A stretch of DNA of 64,000 bases from an uncultured Pseudomonadota bacterium (GTDB taxonomy: Bacteria > Myxococcota_A > UBA796 > GCA-2862545): NCBI GenBank assembly GCA_913061235.1, contig CAJXTB010000011.1:124001-188000 (forward strand), read 5' to 3'. The translations under genes and the position numbers were made by a program. Under the pieces are notes generated by a model that had not been told where the DNA came from, made no database searches, and was given only the letters and a program-made list of their open reading frames with translations. Of the stretch, positions 55,481-64,000 are shown piece by piece (within the stretch, counting starts at the first letter, position 1; every line of letters begins with the position of its first letter).

Positions 55481-55567
55481 TGGACTCTCCAGGTGACACC
55501 AGCAATGTGGCCTTCGGCTCCGGTCACAGCACTGCACGGTGTGCAACAGCGGCTGTTACAGAGCGCC

Positions 55568-58500
55568 ATGCTCGTCACCTTGCTTGTTGAACCGCTGGAA
55601 TCTCGCCGGGAATCACGGACGAAAGCGCTACGAGATGCTGGCTATGCGGTGGCCAGTGCCTCCGGTCCAGACGCCATTGAGGCCGGCTTGTCTCCAGACG
55701 TGGTTGTGATTTCGGCGGACGTCGATGTGGCCACACGAGATGCGGTGGTGGGTCGGGTTGGACCGGTCCCACTGGTTCGCGATGACGGAGACGTAGACGC
55801 TCTTCTGTCGTCTCTCAGACAGCTCGCTGCTGACGCGCGTCCACTGCTGGTTCTGGGCTCGGTGACGGTCGATCTGCGCACTCGCACGGTGTTTCGTGCG
55901 ACCGAGTCGGTCCAGCTGTCGGAGAAAGAGAGTGCCCTGCTCGCATGGATGGTGTCGCGGCACGGCGCGGTGGTTCCACGGTCGGAGCTGTTGGTGAAGG
56001 TGTGGGGGTACCACCCGGATTCGACATCGCGAACGGTGGACGTGACGTTGGGGCGCCTTCGCGAGAAGATTGAAGAAAAGCCGAAGAAACCTACACACTT
56101 AATGACGGTCAGGGGCGAAGGGTACCGCTTGGTGGACGTGGTCGTGAGCCCGGTCGAGACCCGAGCGGCACCGGCATTCGCCATACCGGTTCCTGACGAC
56201 TTGCTGGGACGAGACGACGCGCTTCGAGCACTGGCCGAACGGGTTCAAATTGGCCGGATAACCACGCTACTGGGCCCACCTGGCGTGGGTAAGACCACTC
56301 TGTCGCGGGCGCTTCTTCGCTCGCGGACCGGCATCTTTGTGGAGCTGGAGCAGGCCACGACGTGCAGCGGCGTTCGTGAGGCCATGGCGCAAGCGTTGGG
56401 CTTGCCTCGCAGTGAAGAAGATGGACATCGCGTGGCCGAGGCCATCGCTGCACAGGGTGTTGTGTTGGTGGTGCTGGACAACGCTGAACAGTGCGTGAAA
56501 GCCCTCGCAGAGGTCTTTGCAGAGTGGCGCGCTGCGGGTGTGGTGTGTGCGTGGGTCGTCACTACACGACTGCGACTGCGGCTGTCCGAAGAAGACGTGA
56601 TGGACGTTCAACCCTTGGCAATCGACGCGGCTGTCGCGCTCTTTGTGCGTAGAGCCCGTGCGCGGAAGTCCGACTACGCATCGTCGCCGGATGACCTGGC
56701 AATCGTCCGTGCGCTTGTTCAAGACATTGACTGTGTGCCACTGGCGGTTGAGCTGGCTGCCGCTCGGGTTCGGTTGTTCTCACCCGCGGCGCTGCGTGCG
56801 CGCATTGGGCGTTCGCTGACCGTGTTGAAGGACGACCGCCGGGACCGTTCAGAGCGTCAGCTCACGCTGTCCGCTGCTGTGGCGTGGTCATGGGACCTGC
56901 TCTCAACCGATGAACGGCACGCGTTGGCGGACCTGTCTGTCGCGGTGGGCGGCATTGCAGTCGCTGACGCTGAGCCCCTGATTGACGTCAACAGCGATGC
57001 GTTGGACGTCATTGAGTCACTCGTCGACCACTCGCTTGTGGGCATTGAGCAGGACCGCCTGCGCATGCTCGTGGCGGTGCGTGAGTTTGCGGCCCTACAG
57101 CTCGTCGCCTCTGGCCGCCGTGAGGCTGCTGTGCGTCGTCATATGGAGGTGTTCTGCGACCGAGCGTCTGTCTGGGCAGCCGAACGGGATGGGCACGATG
57201 CCTGGAAAATCGTGGATACCATTCGATGCGAGCGCGGGAATCTGGTTGCCGCTCTGCGAGTCGCGGACACGGCCGAACGCAGCGCTGCCCTCATTGAGAG
57301 CCTGCACGGGGTGTGGGAGCTGGACGGTGTCACCCCCGGTGAGCTGACGGTGGCCAGTGACTCGTTGGCCCGGTCCAAGGGGCCGGCCTGGGTCGACGGT
57401 GCCATGTCGCTCTGTCCGCTGCTGGAGCGGACCGGTCGTGTGGCGGAAGCCGTTGCGTGGATGGAACGGGTGCAGTCTCTGCCTGACACGCCAGCTCGTC
57501 GTATGCGGGTCTTGTATATGCAAGCGCGACAAGCCCAGCGTGAGTCGCGCATGGATGACGCGTTGGCGCTGTACGGGGAAGCGATGGACCAGCCGTCGGA
57601 CGACCCATCCTGCTATTCGCGTGCGTTGCTGGCTCGAGCCATCTTGTTGCGCAGTCGGGGAGACTTGGACGCCGCCATGACATTGGCCCAGGATGGCGTG
57701 GTGTGGGCCGAACAGCGGGGGATACCAACGGCTGCCCTCGGACTGCGCGGAATGATGGCTGCTGTACACCTGCTGGCTCGTCGCTACGACGAGGCGATTC
57801 ACGCAGCCTCCACCACGTTGCACGCGTACCGACGATTGAATGCCGAGGAGCCTGTCACCCAGATGTTGGGACTCAAGGGAATGGCGCTGTCCCTCTCCGG
57901 TCGTGCGGACGAGGCGCTTGTGGCCTTGAATGAGGCGGTCGAACGCGGTGCGCGATTGGGGCTACTCCACCAATACGGTCGACTGCTCGGGGCACGGGCG
58001 CGCGCTCACTGGTTTCGTGCCGACTTCGAGAGTGCTCGTGCCGATGCAGAGGCCGCAATGGTCCTTAATCGCCGGTGCAGTGACACCCTGTCGCTTGTGT
58101 TTGTGGGCATCATTCGAGCTGTCGCTGAGCGCGAACTTGGTCGTCCCAGAGCCGCTCTTGACGCGCTTCGTGAGTGTGAGCAGACCGCGCGCACCCTCAA
58201 GAGTCCACGAGGCGTGTTCCGGGCTGCGAGCCAGCGCATGCTCACGGCGTTGGTACTGGACGATACGGCGGAAGCGCTGGAGGCCGCTCATGCGGCGGTC
58301 GCTGGATGTTCACCCTCGGAGCGACCGGTCGCTTTCGCCTGGTTGGCAGTGGCCGAAATGGTCGCCGGGCAGGATGAGAAACAGGCGCTTTCTCAGGCAC
58401 TCGGTGCCGTGGACTCCGGAGCGGTCGACACCTCCATTGCAGGTCTTGTGGGCTTAGTAGCGGCGGTCTCAGAGCGTCGGGAAGGTGTTCATCGCGGGCT

Positions 58501-58627
58501 GTCCTATGAGCGCCAGTGCTTGGCTGCGGGTTGGCAGCCAGCGTGGACCAACGCACTCGATGTGGTGGAATCGGAGTCGCAGGCGCGGTTCGATGAGGCG
58601 AGGGTTGTCTCGCGGCTGTGGCTGTAG
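55568..58627 (+). CDS. Large transcriptional regulator: receiver-like, OmpR-type wHTH, NB-ARC ATPase, TPR
   Basis: A 1019-residue protein. Residues 1-90 resemble a receiver domain, but the phospho-acceptor strand reads PDVVVISADVDVAT, so phosphorylation is doubtful. 92-192 is an OmpR/PhoB winged helix (LSEKESALLAWMVS, SRTVDVTLGRLREKI, VRGEGYRLV). 210-560 is an NB-ARC/STAND ATPase with Walker A GPPGVGKT (236-243) and Walker B VLVVLDNAE (Asp304). The remainder is TPR-like helices. This layout is that of AfsR/SARP- and MalT-like regulators, which sense a signal by the TPR part. Start ATG 55568 has a weak ribosome site. Divergent from GH114, a possible target. Confidence 0.88.
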   Translation: MLVTLLVEPLESRRESRTKALRDAGYAVASASGPDAIEAGLSPDVVVISADVDVATRDAVVGRVGPVPLVRDDGDVDALLSSLRQLAADARPLLVLGSVTVDLRTRTVFRATESVQLSEKESALLAWMVSRHGAVVPRSELLVKVWGYHPDSTSRTVDVTLGRLREKIEEKPKKPTHLMTVRGEGYRLVDVVVSPVETRAAPAFAIPVPDDLLGRDDALRALAERVQIGRITTLLGPPGVGKTTLSRALLRSRTGIFVELEQATTCSGVREAMAQALGLPRSEEDGHRVAEAIAAQGVVLVVLDNAEQCVKALAEVFAEWRAAGVVCAWVVTTRLRLRLSEEDVMDVQPLAIDAAVALFVRRARARKSDYASSPDDLAIVRALVQDIDCVPLAVELAAARVRLFSPAALRARIGRSLTVLKDDRRDRSERQLTLSAAVAWSWDLLSTDERHALADLSVAVGGIAVADAEPLIDVNSDALDVIESLVDHSLVGIEQDRLRMLVAVREFAALQLVASGRREAAVRRHMEVFCDRASVWAAERDGHDAWKIVDTIRCERGNLVAALRVADTAERSAALIESLHGVWELDGVTPGELTVASDSLARSKGPAWVDGAMSLCPLLERTGRVAEAVAWMERVQSLPDTPARRMRVLYMQARQAQRESRMDDALALYGEAMDQPSDDPSCYSRALLARAILLRSRGDLDAAMTLAQDGVVWAEQRGIPTAALGLRGMMAAVHLLARRYDEAIHAASTTLHAYRRLNAEEPVTQMLGLKGMALSLSGRADEALVALNEAVERGARLGLLHQYGRLLGARARAHWFRADFESARADAEAAMVLNRRCSDTLSLVFVGIIRAVAERELGRPRAALDALRECEQTARTLKSPRGVFRAASQRMLTALVLDDTAEALEAAHAAVAGCSPSERPVAFAWLAVAEMVAGQDEKQALSQALGAVDSGAVDTSIAGLVGLVAAVSERREGVHRGLSYERQCLAAGWQPAWTNALDVVESESQARFDEARVVSRLWL

Positions 58628-58720
58628 TCCGTACTCGATGTGTCGTCCCGCTGTCCGTGGGCAACCGCGCAGGTGTGTAAACCCTAGCCAACACGCTACT
58701 TTGCGTTTCGGGGAGGACAC

Positions 58721-59701
58721 ATGCGAACAGTTCTGGCGCTCTTGGTTTTTGCGTTGGGGTCTACGGCTCAAGCGGGGGATGTCACCGTCACCCATCAGGG
58801 GCGGGTGCTCAATACATTGGGCACGCCGATCTCGGGTGAGCACGACGTCACGCTCACGCTGTACTCAGATTCGTCTCGGACCTCTGTTGTCTGGACTGAC
58901 GTGTTCGACGACACTGTCTTGACGGATGGGTACTATGCCTTGGTCTTAGGTAATGACCCGGCGAACAGGCTCACCTCAGCGATGCTCGCTGGTGTCGATG
59001 CGCACGTTGCAGTTGCTGTTGGCGCCGGTGCTGAGCTCGGTTTGTCCCCTGTGGGCAGCCTCGGTTCGGGTGCTGCCGCCATCCCCATTCAGGCCAGCTG
59101 TCAGGCGCACTTGGATGCGGGCAATACAGAGAGCGGGATGTACACCGTGGACATTGATGGGGCCGGTGCCCTGGTCCCGTTCAACGTATTCTGCGATCAG
59201 GACAGCAGCGGTGGTGGCTGGATGCGCTTTGAGTTGGTTCATCGCCTGTGGGGAAATTCCCTGGGGGAGAACTCTTCAACAGTGGCCTATGCGAGCGTCG
59301 CATCGCGCCTGTCAGGTGCGAATAACCAAGGCCCGTTGAACAACTTGACATCCTGCAGTGGAGACTCGGTGGTCACACCAAGCTGGGCGGTTGAGGGGCG
59401 CGAGTTGGCGGATAGCGAGGTCTTGAAGATCAATGAGATCACGACGACCGGTTGGACCGGTACCTACGACATCTACGACGGTGAAGGTGGCAGTGACTGG
59501 GACCAGCTCAAGGGCTGTGCCGCTGGCGTTGTGGTCATGACCGCAGACGGCGACGAGCTCGGCACGGGGCTGGACAAGGACTGGGTTGGACCCTACGCCA
59601 TTGATACCTTTTCGGCGCTGTTCACCAGTGGCTACTATGGTGGAAATGCAGATCAGAGCGGCTATAATGCCAGCCTTCCGCGATACTGGTACTTGCGGTA
59701 A
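58721..59701 (+). CDS. Secreted protein: HQGRVLN domain plus fibrinogen-like C-terminal domain
   Basis: A 326-residue exported protein (MRTVLALLVFALGSTAQA). N-terminal module HQGRVLNTLGTPISGEHDVT through YYALVLG is shared with the genes at 50494 and 59717. The C-terminal half opens SGMYTVDIDGAGALVPFNVF then CDQDSSGGGWMRFE, the opening signature of fibrinogen-related lectin domains. Such domains bind glycans in animals and some bacteria. GGGGAGG lies before the ATG. It is convergent with 59717, ends 15 bp apart. Confidence 0.78.
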   Translation: MRTVLALLVFALGSTAQAGDVTVTHQGRVLNTLGTPISGEHDVTLTLYSDSSRTSVVWTDVFDDTVLTDGYYALVLGNDPANRLTSAMLAGVDAHVAVAVGAGAELGLSPVGSLGSGAAAIPIQASCQAHLDAGNTESGMYTVDIDGAGALVPFNVFCDQDSSGGGWMRFELVHRLWGNSLGENSSTVAYASVASRLSGANNQGPLNNLTSCSGDSVVTPSWAVEGRELADSEVLKINEITTTGWTGTYDIYDGEGGSDWDQLKGCAAGVVVMTADGDELGTGLDKDWVGPYAIDTFSALFTSGYYGGNADQSGYNASLPRYWYLR

Positions 59702-59716
59702 ATCGCAGCACGGCGC

Positions 59717-60814
59717 TCACTCGTTCGGCAGTCCACACGCGACTCTGCCCGCCTCGATGACCTCAGTGTTGTTGTACAGGCACGTCGCACAGCCGCGGTT
59801 GCTGGCGCCGTTGTTGGCGTTGACCGGAATGGGGTCGAAGGTGCCGACTGGGCAGTTCGCGTTGCCAGTGATGTTGAGGCTCGGCAGGTCGCTGCCCTCG
59901 TTGACGTTGGAGTCGGCCCATGAGGTCGGCGTGGAGAGCCAGCCGACCTGAACTTCGCCGGTGGAGCAGTTGGCAGCCGGACCCGCAACGAGATTGGCGA
60001 GCCACCACGCTGAGGTGCCGCTGTTGTCGCTCGCGTAGGCCTCTAAGGCACGGATGCGAACCAAGGAAGCGGCCCGGAACGGAACGAAAGGGGAGCTACA
60101 GGCGGCGTCAATTAGGGTAGGGCCGTTGTTGGCGACGGCGCCGGTCTTGAAGGTGAGGCCGCCTCGCTCTATGTCGCAGTACACCGGGTAGCGAACACCA
60201 CCGACCTCAATGTCGTAGCGTCCGTTCGTGGTGGCAACCGCGTAGCCAGTGTTGGGTTGGGCGTACTCGGCGCAAGACGCCGCTGCCGAGCCATCCGAGT
60301 AGCTCCATTGTCCATTGGACTGGGTCAAGACCACGCCACCTGCGGCTTCAGACACTGTTCGCCATGAGCCTGCGATGCACACGCGTAGGGTGTTGAGGCT
60401 GGTGTCCCAGGCGATTTCACCATCTTCCGAGCAAGGGCCTGGAGCGGCGGCTCCCTCCACAATGACCCGGCGGGTCACGTCTGCGGCTCCAGCGTGGCCA
60501 ACGCTGACAAAGCGGGTTCGTCCAAAGGATGTCTCGCCGGAGGACAGCTCTACCTCAAGTGGAGGGGACAGGAAGAGGTCCGCCTCAAGTGTTGAGCCGG
60601 AGCCTAGAATCACGGTGAAGTATCCGCTAGCAACCGGCACACTCGCAAAGTCTTCGGTATGGACAACGCCGGACGGACCGTACAACGTGACGGTGATGGC
60701 GGTGGGGGTATTGACGGCCTCACCCGCCGCGTCGAGTAGGCGACCCTGGTACGTCAGCTCGATAGGAGCGGCGGTTGCGGTCGATGCGACCAGCAGAGAC
60801 AGGAGGGTGAACAT
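59717..60814 (-). CDS. Secreted protein: QGRLLD domain plus Cys-rich C-terminal domain
   Basis: A 365-residue exported protein (MFTLLSLLVASTATA). The first module, YQGRLLDAAGEAVNTPTAIT to GYFTVILG, is a relative of those at 50494 and 58721. The C-terminal part has GRYDIEVGGVRYPVYCDIER, like the start of fibrinogen/GON-type modules, and a Cys-rich end. Disulfide-linked and outside the cytoplasm. GGGGAT precedes ATG 60814. It converges on its relative, so the pair may have arisen by inverted duplication. Confidence 0.75.
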   Translation of the reverse strand: MFTLLSLLVASTATAAPIELTYQGRLLDAAGEAVNTPTAITVTLYGPSGVVHTEDFASVPVASGYFTVILGSGSTLEADLFLSPPLEVELSSGETSFGRTRFVSVGHAGAADVTRRVIVEGAAAPGPCSEDGEIAWDTSLNTLRVCIAGSWRTVSEAAGGVVLTQSNGQWSYSDGSAAASCAEYAQPNTGYAVATTNGRYDIEVGGVRYPVYCDIERGGLTFKTGAVANNGPTLIDAACSSPFVPFRAASLVRIRALEAYASDNSGTSAWWLANLVAGPAANCSTGEVQVGWLSTPTSWADSNVNEGSDLPSLNITGNANCPVGTFDPIPVNANNGASNRGCATCLYNNTEVIEAGRVACGLPNE

Positions 60815-61150
60815 GGGTATCCCCGAGCACTCTGATTGAACGGGCATATTCGCCTCGTCGGTCAGACGCGGCCGCGAGGATTGCAGAATCCTGGGTACTT
60901 TTCAAGTCTGGCACGTGGGGTTGAAACTGCGAGACGAGGCACCAAGCTGCGGCTGTCCTCCACGGGATGACGCTTGTGGTGACCTGTGCGCACTAGGGCA
61001 TGGGCGATTGCTGTTGAGATTCACGCGATCTCAGAACCGCCGGAAGGTTGACACCCTAAACGTGGCGTCTATGTAGCCGCCGAGCGCGGAGATGTGGCAG
61101 CTAAGCCGTCCCGCAAACGTCATGTATCACCGAACCTTCGGAGCACTCTC
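60815..61150. other. Intergenic region upstream of dnaK
   Basis: 336 bp between divergent genes. It holds the dnaK promoter below. No CIRCE element, tRNA or small gene seen. Confidence 0.6.
61048..61075 (+). promoter_or_regulatory. Probable dnaK promoter
   Basis: TTGACA (61048-61053), 16 bp, TATGTA (61070-61075): a good housekeeping-type promoter, 75 bp before the dnaK start. It is not a sigma-32-type sequence. Confidence 0.6.
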
Positions 61151-63058
61151 ATGGGCAAGATCATTGGAATCGACCTCGGCACAACCAACTCTGTCGTGGC
61201 AATCATGGAAGGCGACAAGCCGACCATCATCGTGAACGAAGAAGGCCAGCGCACCACGCCGTCCGTCGTCGCATTCGACAAAGACGGCGAGCGCCTTGTG
61301 GGCATCGTTGCCCGCCGCCAGGCCATCACCAACCCTGAGAACACCGTGTTCTCCGCCAAGCGCCTCATCGGACGCCGCTTTGACGAGTCTGGCGACATCA
61401 TCAAGCGCCTTCCGTACACGGTCACCAAGGCCGACAACGGCGACTGCCGCATCAAGATTCAGGACAAGACCTACTCGCCGCCCGAGATTGCGGCAATGGT
61501 CCTGCAGAAGCTCAAGCAGCAGGCAGAAGCGTACTTGGGACAGCCGGTCAGCGAAGCCGTCATCACCGTTCCGGCGTACTTCAATGACAGCCAGCGCCAG
61601 GCCACCAAGGACGCTGGCAAGATTGCCGGACTCGAGGTCAAGCGCATCATCAATGAGCCGACCGCCGCCGCTCTCGCCTACGGCATGAGCAAGAAGGCCG
61701 ACGAAATCATCGCGGTCTACGACTTCGGTGGTGGTACCTTCGATATCTCCATCCTTGAAGTGGGCGATGACGTTGTTGAGGTCAAGTCGACCAATGGCGA
61801 CACGATGCTCGGTGGAGACGACGTTGACGAGGCCCTCATTGACTGGCTCGTAGCCAAGTTCAAGGAAGACACCGGCATTGACGTCAGCACCCAGAAGATG
61901 GTCATTCAGCGTCTCAAGGAAGCTGCTGAGAAGGCCAAGATTGAGCTGTCGACAGCCATCAAGACTGAGATCAACCTTCCGTTCCTCACCGCAGATGCGA
62001 CGGGTCCGAAGCACCTTCAGTTGAGCCTGTCCCGCGCCGAGTTCGACCGCATGATTGAGCCAATTGTCGCTCGCACCTTGGAGCCCTGTCGCAAGGCCCT
62101 CAAGGACGCCGGTGTCTCGGCTTCTGAAGTCAACGAAATCATCCTCGTTGGCGGCTCGACCCGCATTCCGCTGGTTCAGCAGAAGGTCAAGGAACTCTTC
62201 GGTAAGGAGCCAAACCGCTCTGTGAACCCCGATGAAGTTGTTGCCGCTGGTGCAGCCATCCAAGCTGGCGTGCTCTCGGGCGATGTCACCGACATGCTGC
62301 TGCTCGACGTCACACCGCTGTCCTTGGGCATCGAGACCCTCGGCGGCGTCATGACCACGCTCATCAACCGCAACACGACCATCCCCACGTCGAAGACGGA
62401 AGTCTTCTCCACTGCGGCCGACAACCAGACCGCAGTCGACGTCTACGTGTTCCAGGGTGAGCGTCAGATGGCGCGTGACAACCGCATGATCGGTAACTTC
62501 CGCCTGGACGGAATCCCCTCCGCTCCCCGCGGCATGCCACAGGTCGAAGTGACCTTCGACATCGATGCCAACGGCATCTTGTCGGTCCGCGCCAAGGACA
62601 AGGCGACCAACAAAGAGCAGCACATCACCATCGAGGCCTCTAGCGGACTCGACCAGGCTGACATCGACCGCTTGGTCAAGGAAGGCCAGGCCCACGAAGC
62701 CGAAGACGCCGCCAAGAAGGAGCTCATCGAGGCACGCAACAACCTCGACAACTTGCTCTACCAGACGGAGAAGACCCTCGGCGAGCACGGCGACAAGCTG
62801 CCCGCAGACGAGAAGGCCGCGCTCGAAGAGACCCTGACCAAGGGCAAGGAAGCCAAGGACAGCGATGACTTGGACACGGTCAAGACCGCGTTCGACGAGC
62901 TGACTGCAGCGAGCCACAAGCTTGCCGAAGTCATGTACCAGAGCGGTGACGGTGCCGAAGCCGGTGCAGCGCCTGGCGGTGCTCCGCCGGACATGGGCAA
63001 TGCGTCCGGTAGCAACAATGATGATGGTGTTATCGACGCCGAATACGAAGACGCGTAG
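61151..63058 (+). CDS. dnaK: Chaperone DnaK (Hsp70)
   Basis: A 635-residue Hsp70. Seen: [50 protein letters not shown], the linker [14 protein letters not shown], the substrate-binding [14 protein letters not shown] and the end [11 protein letters not shown]. It binds exposed hydrophobic stretches using ATP with DnaJ and GrpE. ATG 61151 is preferred (GGAG ahead) over a longer frame. grpE and dnaJ are absent nearby; dnaK appears single and is followed by two terminators. Confidence 0.97.
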   Translation: MGKIIGIDLGTTNSVVAIMEGDKPTIIVNEEGQRTTPSVVAFDKDGERLVGIVARRQAITNPENTVFSAKRLIGRRFDESGDIIKRLPYTVTKADNGDCRIKIQDKTYSPPEIAAMVLQKLKQQAEAYLGQPVSEAVITVPAYFNDSQRQATKDAGKIAGLEVKRIINEPTAAALAYGMSKKADEIIAVYDFGGGTFDISILEVGDDVVEVKSTNGDTMLGGDDVDEALIDWLVAKFKEDTGIDVSTQKMVIQRLKEAAEKAKIELSTAIKTEINLPFLTADATGPKHLQLSLSRAEFDRMIEPIVARTLEPCRKALKDAGVSASEVNEIILVGGSTRIPLVQQKVKELFGKEPNRSVNPDEVVAAGAAIQAGVLSGDVTDMLLLDVTPLSLGIETLGGVMTTLINRNTTIPTSKTEVFSTAADNQTAVDVYVFQGERQMARDNRMIGNFRLDGIPSAPRGMPQVEVTFDIDANGILSVRAKDKATNKEQHITIEASSGLDQADIDRLVKEGQAHEAEDAAKKELIEARNNLDNLLYQTEKTLGEHGDKLPADEKAALEETLTKGKEAKDSDDLDTVKTAFDELTAASHKLAEVMYQSGDGAEAGAAPGGAPPDMGNASGSNNDDGVIDAEYEDA

Positions 63059-63090
63059 GGACTGTCCGGAGCACGCCGTATGCGTCGTCG

Positions 63091-63150
63091 CTGCGTCGCC
63101 CGCGTACCGTAAGTACGCTTTGGCTCCTGGCTCCTAGCCTACGACGCACT
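63091..63150. repeat. Post-dnaK repeat, copy A
   Basis: Starts ctgcgtcgcccgcgtacc and continues through gtacgctttggctcct to cgcact. Repeated at 63189-63246 with gaps, and each copy is followed by a near-identical terminator hairpin. Related in core (ctgcgtcg, ctcctagc) to the repeats at 33.7-34.0 kb. Confidence 0.75.
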
Positions 63151-63151
63151 C

Positions 63152-63183
63152 CGCCCAGCCCCTTTTGGGGGTTGGGCGTTTTG
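63152..63183 (+). terminator. dnaK terminator 1
   Basis: CGCCCAGCCCC and GGGGGTTGGGCG (G-T pairs allowed) form a long stem around a TTTT loop, followed by TTTT. Confidence 0.9.
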
Positions 63184-63188
63184 CGTTG

Positions 63189-63246
63189 CTGCGTCGCCGC
63201 GTACTGGAGTACGCTTTGGCTCCTTGCGCCTTGCCTCCTACGCACT
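63189..63246. repeat. Post-dnaK repeat, copy B
   Basis: Second copy of 63091-63150, reading ctgcgtcgccgcgtactg, gtacgctttggctccttg, cgccttgcctcctacgcact. The string ccttgcgccttgcc is shared with 33970-34015. Confidence 0.75.
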
Positions 63247-63287
63247 CTCGCCACTCCTTACGGGTGTGGCGGGTTGAGTAGGGATTC

Positions 63288-63320
63288 CGCCCAGCCCCTT
63301 TTCGGGGGTTGGGCGTTTTT
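63288..63320 (+). terminator. dnaK terminator 2
   Basis: Near-copy of terminator 1 with loop TTTTC and tail TTTTTCGTTTT. A weaker hairpin CGCCAC/GTGGCG lies between the two (about 63249-63272). Confidence 0.9.
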
Positions 63321-63458
63321 CGTTTTATGGACGGGTGCGCGGGTACGCTCTGGCTGGCGATGTACAATGGGATGTTTTGGCCGGTTCAACAGTTTGCGAC
63401 ATGCGCTGGTTGGGGTCTGGCTAGGCCATTAGTGGGCTTGCCAGCTTGGGAGCGACGA

Positions 63459-64000
63459 ATGCGCGGATGGTTGTGTAGGGTGCTTTTGCTTGCGGCAACC
63501 AGTGCTCAGGCGGACACGATTCACATCCGCAAGCGCGGGTTTGGGCATGCTTATGTGTGGGTGGATGCGCGTCCTGCTGGGCGGCTGCGCAACTCGGAGG
63601 GGCTGAGGCTTCAGGTAGATCCTGGTGTTCACGAGGTCTGGGTTTCCCAAGACAGAGAGGGGTTTCTGACGCGCTGCAGTGGTCTGGTGACGGTCGGAGG
63701 AGATGAGACCTGGGTCAGTGTCTCTGGGAATTACTGCGGCGGCCTCCAGGACGGACTGGGCACGCCTACGTTCTCCCGCGGAGCTCGTATCGACTTGGTC
63801 GACCAGGCCGAGGCGGACACCTTCCTGACCGTGGACTCGGACATTCGCGTGTACGTGAACGGGGGCCAGGTGCGCTCGTTGAACGTCCCTCCAGGGGGAC
63901 ACACGGTCATCGTGGCGCGAGACCTCGGCGGTGAGTTCATTGTGGACCAGGGCGTCGTTCAGATTCCGAGCGGCTATGCGGCGCAGTTGACCTGTACGAA
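63459..64000 (+). CDS. Secreted protein, partial at right edge
   Basis: Open from ATG 63459 (GGGAG ahead) to the edge: 180 codons. Signal peptide MRGWLCRVLLLAATSAQA, then beta-rich sequence with two PEGA-like units, VWVDARPAGRLRNSEGLRLQ and VRVYVNGGQ-like RVYVNGGQVRSLNVPPGGHT, where a short strand with a 'nGxxxg' turn precedes a VPPGxH element. PEGA-like modules are surface-exposed and non-enzymatic. The rest is missing. Confidence 0.65.
   Translation, partial: MRGWLCRVLLLAATSAQADTIHIRKRGFGHAYVWVDARPAGRLRNSEGLRLQVDPGVHEVWVSQDREGFLTRCSGLVTVGGDETWVSVSGNYCGGLQDGLGTPTFSRGARIDLVDQAEADTFLTVDSDIRVYVNGGQVRSLNVPPGGHTVIVARDLGGEFIVDQGVVQIPSGYAAQLTCT

Noticed and set aside
61127-62917. 596-codon open frame on the minus strand opposite dnaK
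   Set aside because: A well-known artefact of dnaK codon use; not a gene.

Overview
The window looks like a chromosomal segment of a GC-rich, Gram-negative bacterium of the myxobacterial kind (Myxococcota or a near relative). The signs are a MYXO-CTERM-type tail (Gly-Ala-Cys-Gly-Cys, hydrophobic helix, Arg run) on a giant PKD protein, MopE-type Asp/Cys-rich repeats in several lipoproteins, Asp-Pro/Asp-Thr linkers after lipoprotein signal peptides, and about fifteen lipoproteins together with an apolipoprotein N-acyltransferase and Pal. This placement is an inference from gene style; no rRNA or tRNA was seen.

Layout. 1-7.4 kb: a VWA lipoprotein with an in-frame stop in its signal peptide, a GLUG/ASH lipoprotein, a small lipoprotein, a UbiB/ABC1-type kinase and a MopE plus beta-helix lipoprotein. 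7.4-14 kb: a minus-strand run of a GT39-like membrane glycosyltransferase, a tandem SH3-like protein and two paralogous lipoproteins built of prepeptidase-C-terminal-like (PPC-like) units. 14-21.3 kb: a minus-strand run with two ATGA overlaps: lipoprotein/DUF1641 protein, then a GH123-like secreted protein/LTA-synthase-like enzyme with an NPCBM domain. 21.3-26.5 kb: a nuclease-helicase fusion, a patatin-like lipase, CysQ and a GFA protein. 26.5-33.3 kb: FG-GAP and MopE lipoproteins, then hutI, tatA and mtnA. 33.3-35.2 kb: a gene-poor stretch holding a probable structured RNA, direct repeats, pal and a decayed second pal. 35.3-43.6 kb: lnt, ppk2 and the 1840-residue PKD protein. 43.7-47.7 kb: a lone contractile-tail tube protein, a small membrane protein, a HemD-fold protein and groES-groEL. 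47.9-60.8 kb: small paralogous lipoproteins, a hexapeptide/glycine-rich secreted protein, a Rieske oxygenase, a ChaN-like lipoprotein, a GH114 lipoprotein, a large STAND regulator and three secreted proteins sharing one N-terminal domain. 61-64 kb: dnaK with duplicated terminators and the start of another secreted protein.

Housekeeping genes (groESL, dnaK, lnt, pal, tatA, hutI, mtnA, cysQ, ppk2) are scattered among envelope genes. Lnt finishes lipoprotein maturation and Pal anchors the outer membrane, so both serve the large lipoprotein set. The most system-like candidates are the translationally coupled GH123-like/sulfatase-fold pair, the PD-(D/E)XK plus XPD-type helicase, the orphan tail-tube protein and the intergenic structured RNA.
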